Shown here: in pieces, positions 43,302 through 44,954 of the stretch
How the letters are laid out: every line of letters begins with the position of its first letter
Numbering within the stretch: position 1 is the stretch's first letter
Assembly (NCBI GenBank): GCA_944388075.1
Contig: CALXHI010000007.1
Location: 1-44,954, forward strand
DNA: 44,954 nucleotides
Source: an uncultured Clostridia bacterium
Lineage (GTDB): Bacteria > Bacillota > Clostridia > Oscillospirales > Ruminococcaceae
Direction of reading: 5' to 3'
Made by a program: the position numbers and the translations under genes
The notes under the pieces: generated by a model
What the model saw: only the letters and a program-made list of their open reading frames with translations
The model's database searches: none
Told to the model about the DNA's origin: nothing

Positions 43302-43338
43302 AAAGCACGACACGATGGTATCATTCATGTCGTGCTTT
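43302..43338. terminator. Probable bidirectional terminator
   Basis: AAAGCACGACA (43302-43312) pairs with TGTCGTGCTTT (43328-43338), with T-rich sequence on both outer sides. Confidence 0.7.
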
Positions 43339-43505
43339 TTCTGCCTCGGAAGTCTGATATTGATGTTGACAAACACTTCATTTTCTGCTAGGTGAAGATT
43401 TCTTGGCTTTTTGAGATATTTTTCAAAAAGTGTCTTGACATTCTCGTCAATCTGTGGTATGAAGCCTACGATTTTTCTGTTACTTCCATTGTATTCAGTC
43501 CTTTC

Positions 43506-43551
43506 AAAAAAGCACCTGCTATTCGCCCATTTTGAACGTATAACAGGTGCT
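43506..43551 (-). terminator. Minus-strand terminator-like hairpin
   Basis: On the minus strand, AGCACCTG (43544-43551) pairs with CAGGTGCT (43511-43518) and six T follow (43506-43511). The loop is long (about 25 nt). Confidence 0.6.
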
Positions 43552-43581
43552 AATATGATATTGACATAACAAATTGCCGAT

Positions 43582-43613
43582 AACAAAAGCCTTGCACTTT
43601 CGTACAAGGCTTT
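43582..43613 (-). terminator. Terminator of the recombinase remnant
   Basis: AAAGCCTTG and CAAGGCTTT (43586-43594 and 43605-43613) form a 9-bp stem 8 bp after the recombinase stop on the minus strand, followed by a short T-rich tail. Confidence 0.7.
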
Positions 43614-43621
43614 CATTGTTG

Positions 43622-44839
43622 TTATCCTAATTCTAAACACATTACAAGGGTAATGTCTTTCCACTGATTTCTTCTCACATATCGTCCTTTCGCCTTTTGA
43701 TAGGCTCTCGCCATATCGTAGGTTATCGGAATATCCCAAGAAATCGTCAGTTTCGGATTAATCCCTATTTGCAATAGCAGCCTGTGCAGGTGGAGTATTA
43801 GGGATAAGTTTTTGGCAAACAGCGAATTATTGCGGATTTCCGCAGGTAAATTCAAAGAATTATTCTCCGATATATGTAAAAAATCGGGGACTCCCGAAGG
43901 AGTCCCCATAATTTCGCCGTCAATCGAAATTACAGGGCATCTCTTATTTCCGTCTACACTAATGTTCATATCAGCGTTGGCGGTTTTATTATAGCTGAAA
44001 TTCCATATAAAGCGGTTATCTTCAACTAATATGGAATTTATGATTTCATCAAATAGGTCGGAAGTGTATTCAGGTGAACTCATATCCACCATTCCAGCGA
44101 GAGCCTGAGAAACTGCTGTCATATCGCACATACAGCTTTCAAAGAGTTCCTGCTGTTCTCCGCACCTTGATTTTTCGTCCTTGAACTTCTGCAATTCAGC
44201 ATTATAGGTAGCTTTGAACTCCGCAAATTCTTCCTTATCAATCTAACCGTCTGTGTAGAGGTCGATAAGATTTCTGAGTTTCTTTTCTACCTTGTCAATC
44301 TGTGCGTCAAGGAACAACTCACTGTGTTGAGTATTGTTTCGTGTTGCGTCTGTGTAATACTTCTTAATGTATTCAAGTGCTATCATCAAATCTTCTTTGC
44401 GATTTTTCCAAGCTTCATTAAGGAAGTATTTTGCCATCATTTCCATTTTCCAGTCTGTAACGGAATGTTCATTGCAGTATCCGTCAGTTTCAAGTCCCAT
44501 CTTCTCACGCTGAGAAGCCTTACTGTTATTCACCTGATTGTAGCAGACGTAATGATACGAGGTAACTCCCTCTTTATTCTTATGATAACGGTTTTTTCTA
44601 AAAGATGAGCCACAAGAGCAGCGTAACTTCTTGACCCAAATGTCTCTGGAAGTGCGATTGCTCTTTTTCTTTTCTTCGCCGTTCTCAACAAGCGTGGTTT
44701 TACGCTTTTCTTTGAGGATAGCCTGACATTTGTCCCACTGTTCTTCGGTAATAATCGGCTCAAAATCGCCCTTGACATATTCATAGGTATCTCTGTCAAG
44801 ATTATGGATACGCTTCTGTTCAAGGTAATTAGTGTCTGC
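43622..44839 (-). pseudogene. Truncated large serine recombinase
   Basis: About 405 codons matching the middle and end of a large serine recombinase (integrase or transposon type). From the N side: NYLEQKRIHNLDRDTYEYVKG; the recombinase-domain segment EPIITEEQWDKCQAIL; a zinc ribbon beginning KKLRCSCGSSFRKN with VCYNQV further on; and a coiled coil (ALEYIKKYYTDATRNN..LRNLIDLYTDG). The resolvase catalytic domain is missing: a TGA at 44840-44842 and unrelated hairpin DNA stand where it should be. A TAG at 44243-44245 interrupts the frame between YTDG and IDKEEFAEF; one base (TAG from GAG) would restore it. The downstream half is still open to 43622. The A/T-richer sequence marks it as foreign. 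Confidence 0.85.
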
Positions 44840-44840
44840 T

Positions 44841-44895
44841 CAACAACTGAAAAAGCACGTAGAAGCTTTGCTGTGGAGTGCTTTTTCAGTTGTTG
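44841..44895. repeat. Long perfect inverted repeat at the recombinase break
   Basis: CAACAACTGAAAAAGCAC (44841-44858) and its exact complement GTGCTTTTTCAGTTGTTG (44878-44895) flank a 19-nt loop. It begins exactly where recombinase homology stops, so it may be the end of an inserted or joined element. Confidence 0.75.
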
Positions 44896-44899
44896 AATG

Positions 44900-44933
44900 C
44901 AAGGATTTTTGGCGTTTAAGACAAAAATCCTTG
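44900..44933. repeat. Second inverted repeat near the right edge
   Basis: CAAGGATTTTT (44900-44910) pairs with AAAAATCCTTG (44923-44933) over a 12-nt loop, 4 bp from the previous inverted repeat. Confidence 0.65.
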
Positions 44934-44954
44934 CCCTTTGCCGCCGCAAACGGG

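Larger units (their letters stand above)
43192..43621. other. Remnant region between MITE and recombinase pseudogene
   Basis: No recognised gene. A minus-strand frame (about 43300-43500, containing IVGFIPQIDENVKTLFEKYL) looks protein-like but has no start with a ribosome-binding site. Three hairpins (43302-43338, 43506-43551, 43582-43613) break the stretch up, as is common in mobile-element remains. Confidence 0.45.

Noticed and set aside
1..44954. CRISPR array, tRNA or rRNA genes
   Set aside because: No regularly spaced repeat array and no tRNA cloverleaf or rRNA sequence was recognised by reading both strands; a tRNAscan or Infernal run would be decisive.

Overview
The window looks like chromosome from a cellulosome-forming Ruminococcus (Oscillospiraceae, close to R. 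champanellensis or R. flavefaciens in style). The reasons are two secreted GH26 mannanases that end in dockerins, a BofC-type sporulation-family protein, lysA, the Firmicutes rplU-prp-rpmA-obg order with a pre-L27 N-terminal extension, and a moderately GC-rich composition. No tRNA, rRNA or CRISPR array was seen.

Layout. 1-415: intergenic DNA with a 20-bp-period direct repeat and a strong promoter. 440-2626 (+): dockerin mannanase. 2696-9741 (-): a cytoplasmic GH2 glycosidase behind a terminator, then (in transcription order) rplU, prp, rpmA, obgE, mrnC and yebC. 9911-20767 (-): penicillin-binding protein 1A, a THUMP RNA methyltransferase, lysA, an RluA-type pseudouridine synthase, tsaE, tsaB, two tandem AIM24-like genes (one frameshifted), rpiB and a second dockerin mannanase. 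21002-24114 (+): a BofC C-domain protein, an unknown membrane protein and a LysM/G5/M23 cell-wall peptidase. 24241-31260 (-): nine tightly coupled phage genes (small and large terminase, portal, capsid, protease, connector/tail-type proteins) bounded by a terminator and an operator-rich leader. This cluster has no integrase, tape measure or lysis genes. 31628-32026 (+): a MazF/NdoA toxin without its antitoxin. 32043-34646 (-): a calcium-type P-ATPase. 34787-42837 (+): a PNPOx-like protein, two extracytoplasmic cyclophilins, murA, a WalJ-like hydrolase, rlmH, a catalytically degenerate nucleotidyltransferase, a HEPN protein, a CYTH protein and a lipoprotein mannanase. 42838-44954: a MITE-like repeat, several hairpins and a decayed large serine recombinase.

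How the genes fit together. The three GH26 enzymes share a CBM35-like plus GH26 plan but have different destinations: two carry dockerins (cellulosome) and one carries a lipobox (cell surface). The intracellular GH2 could finish degradation of imported oligosaccharides. The rest is mostly translation (ribosomal proteins, RNases, tRNA t6A, rRNA modification) and envelope work (MurA, PBP1A, M23 peptidase, cyclophilin foldases). The most unusual part is the compact phage-head module at 24.2-31.3 kb, whose reading frames are all open and which sits between ordinary chromosomal genes under two matched palindromes. This suggests a domesticated capsid or DNA-packaging locus rather than a normal prophage.
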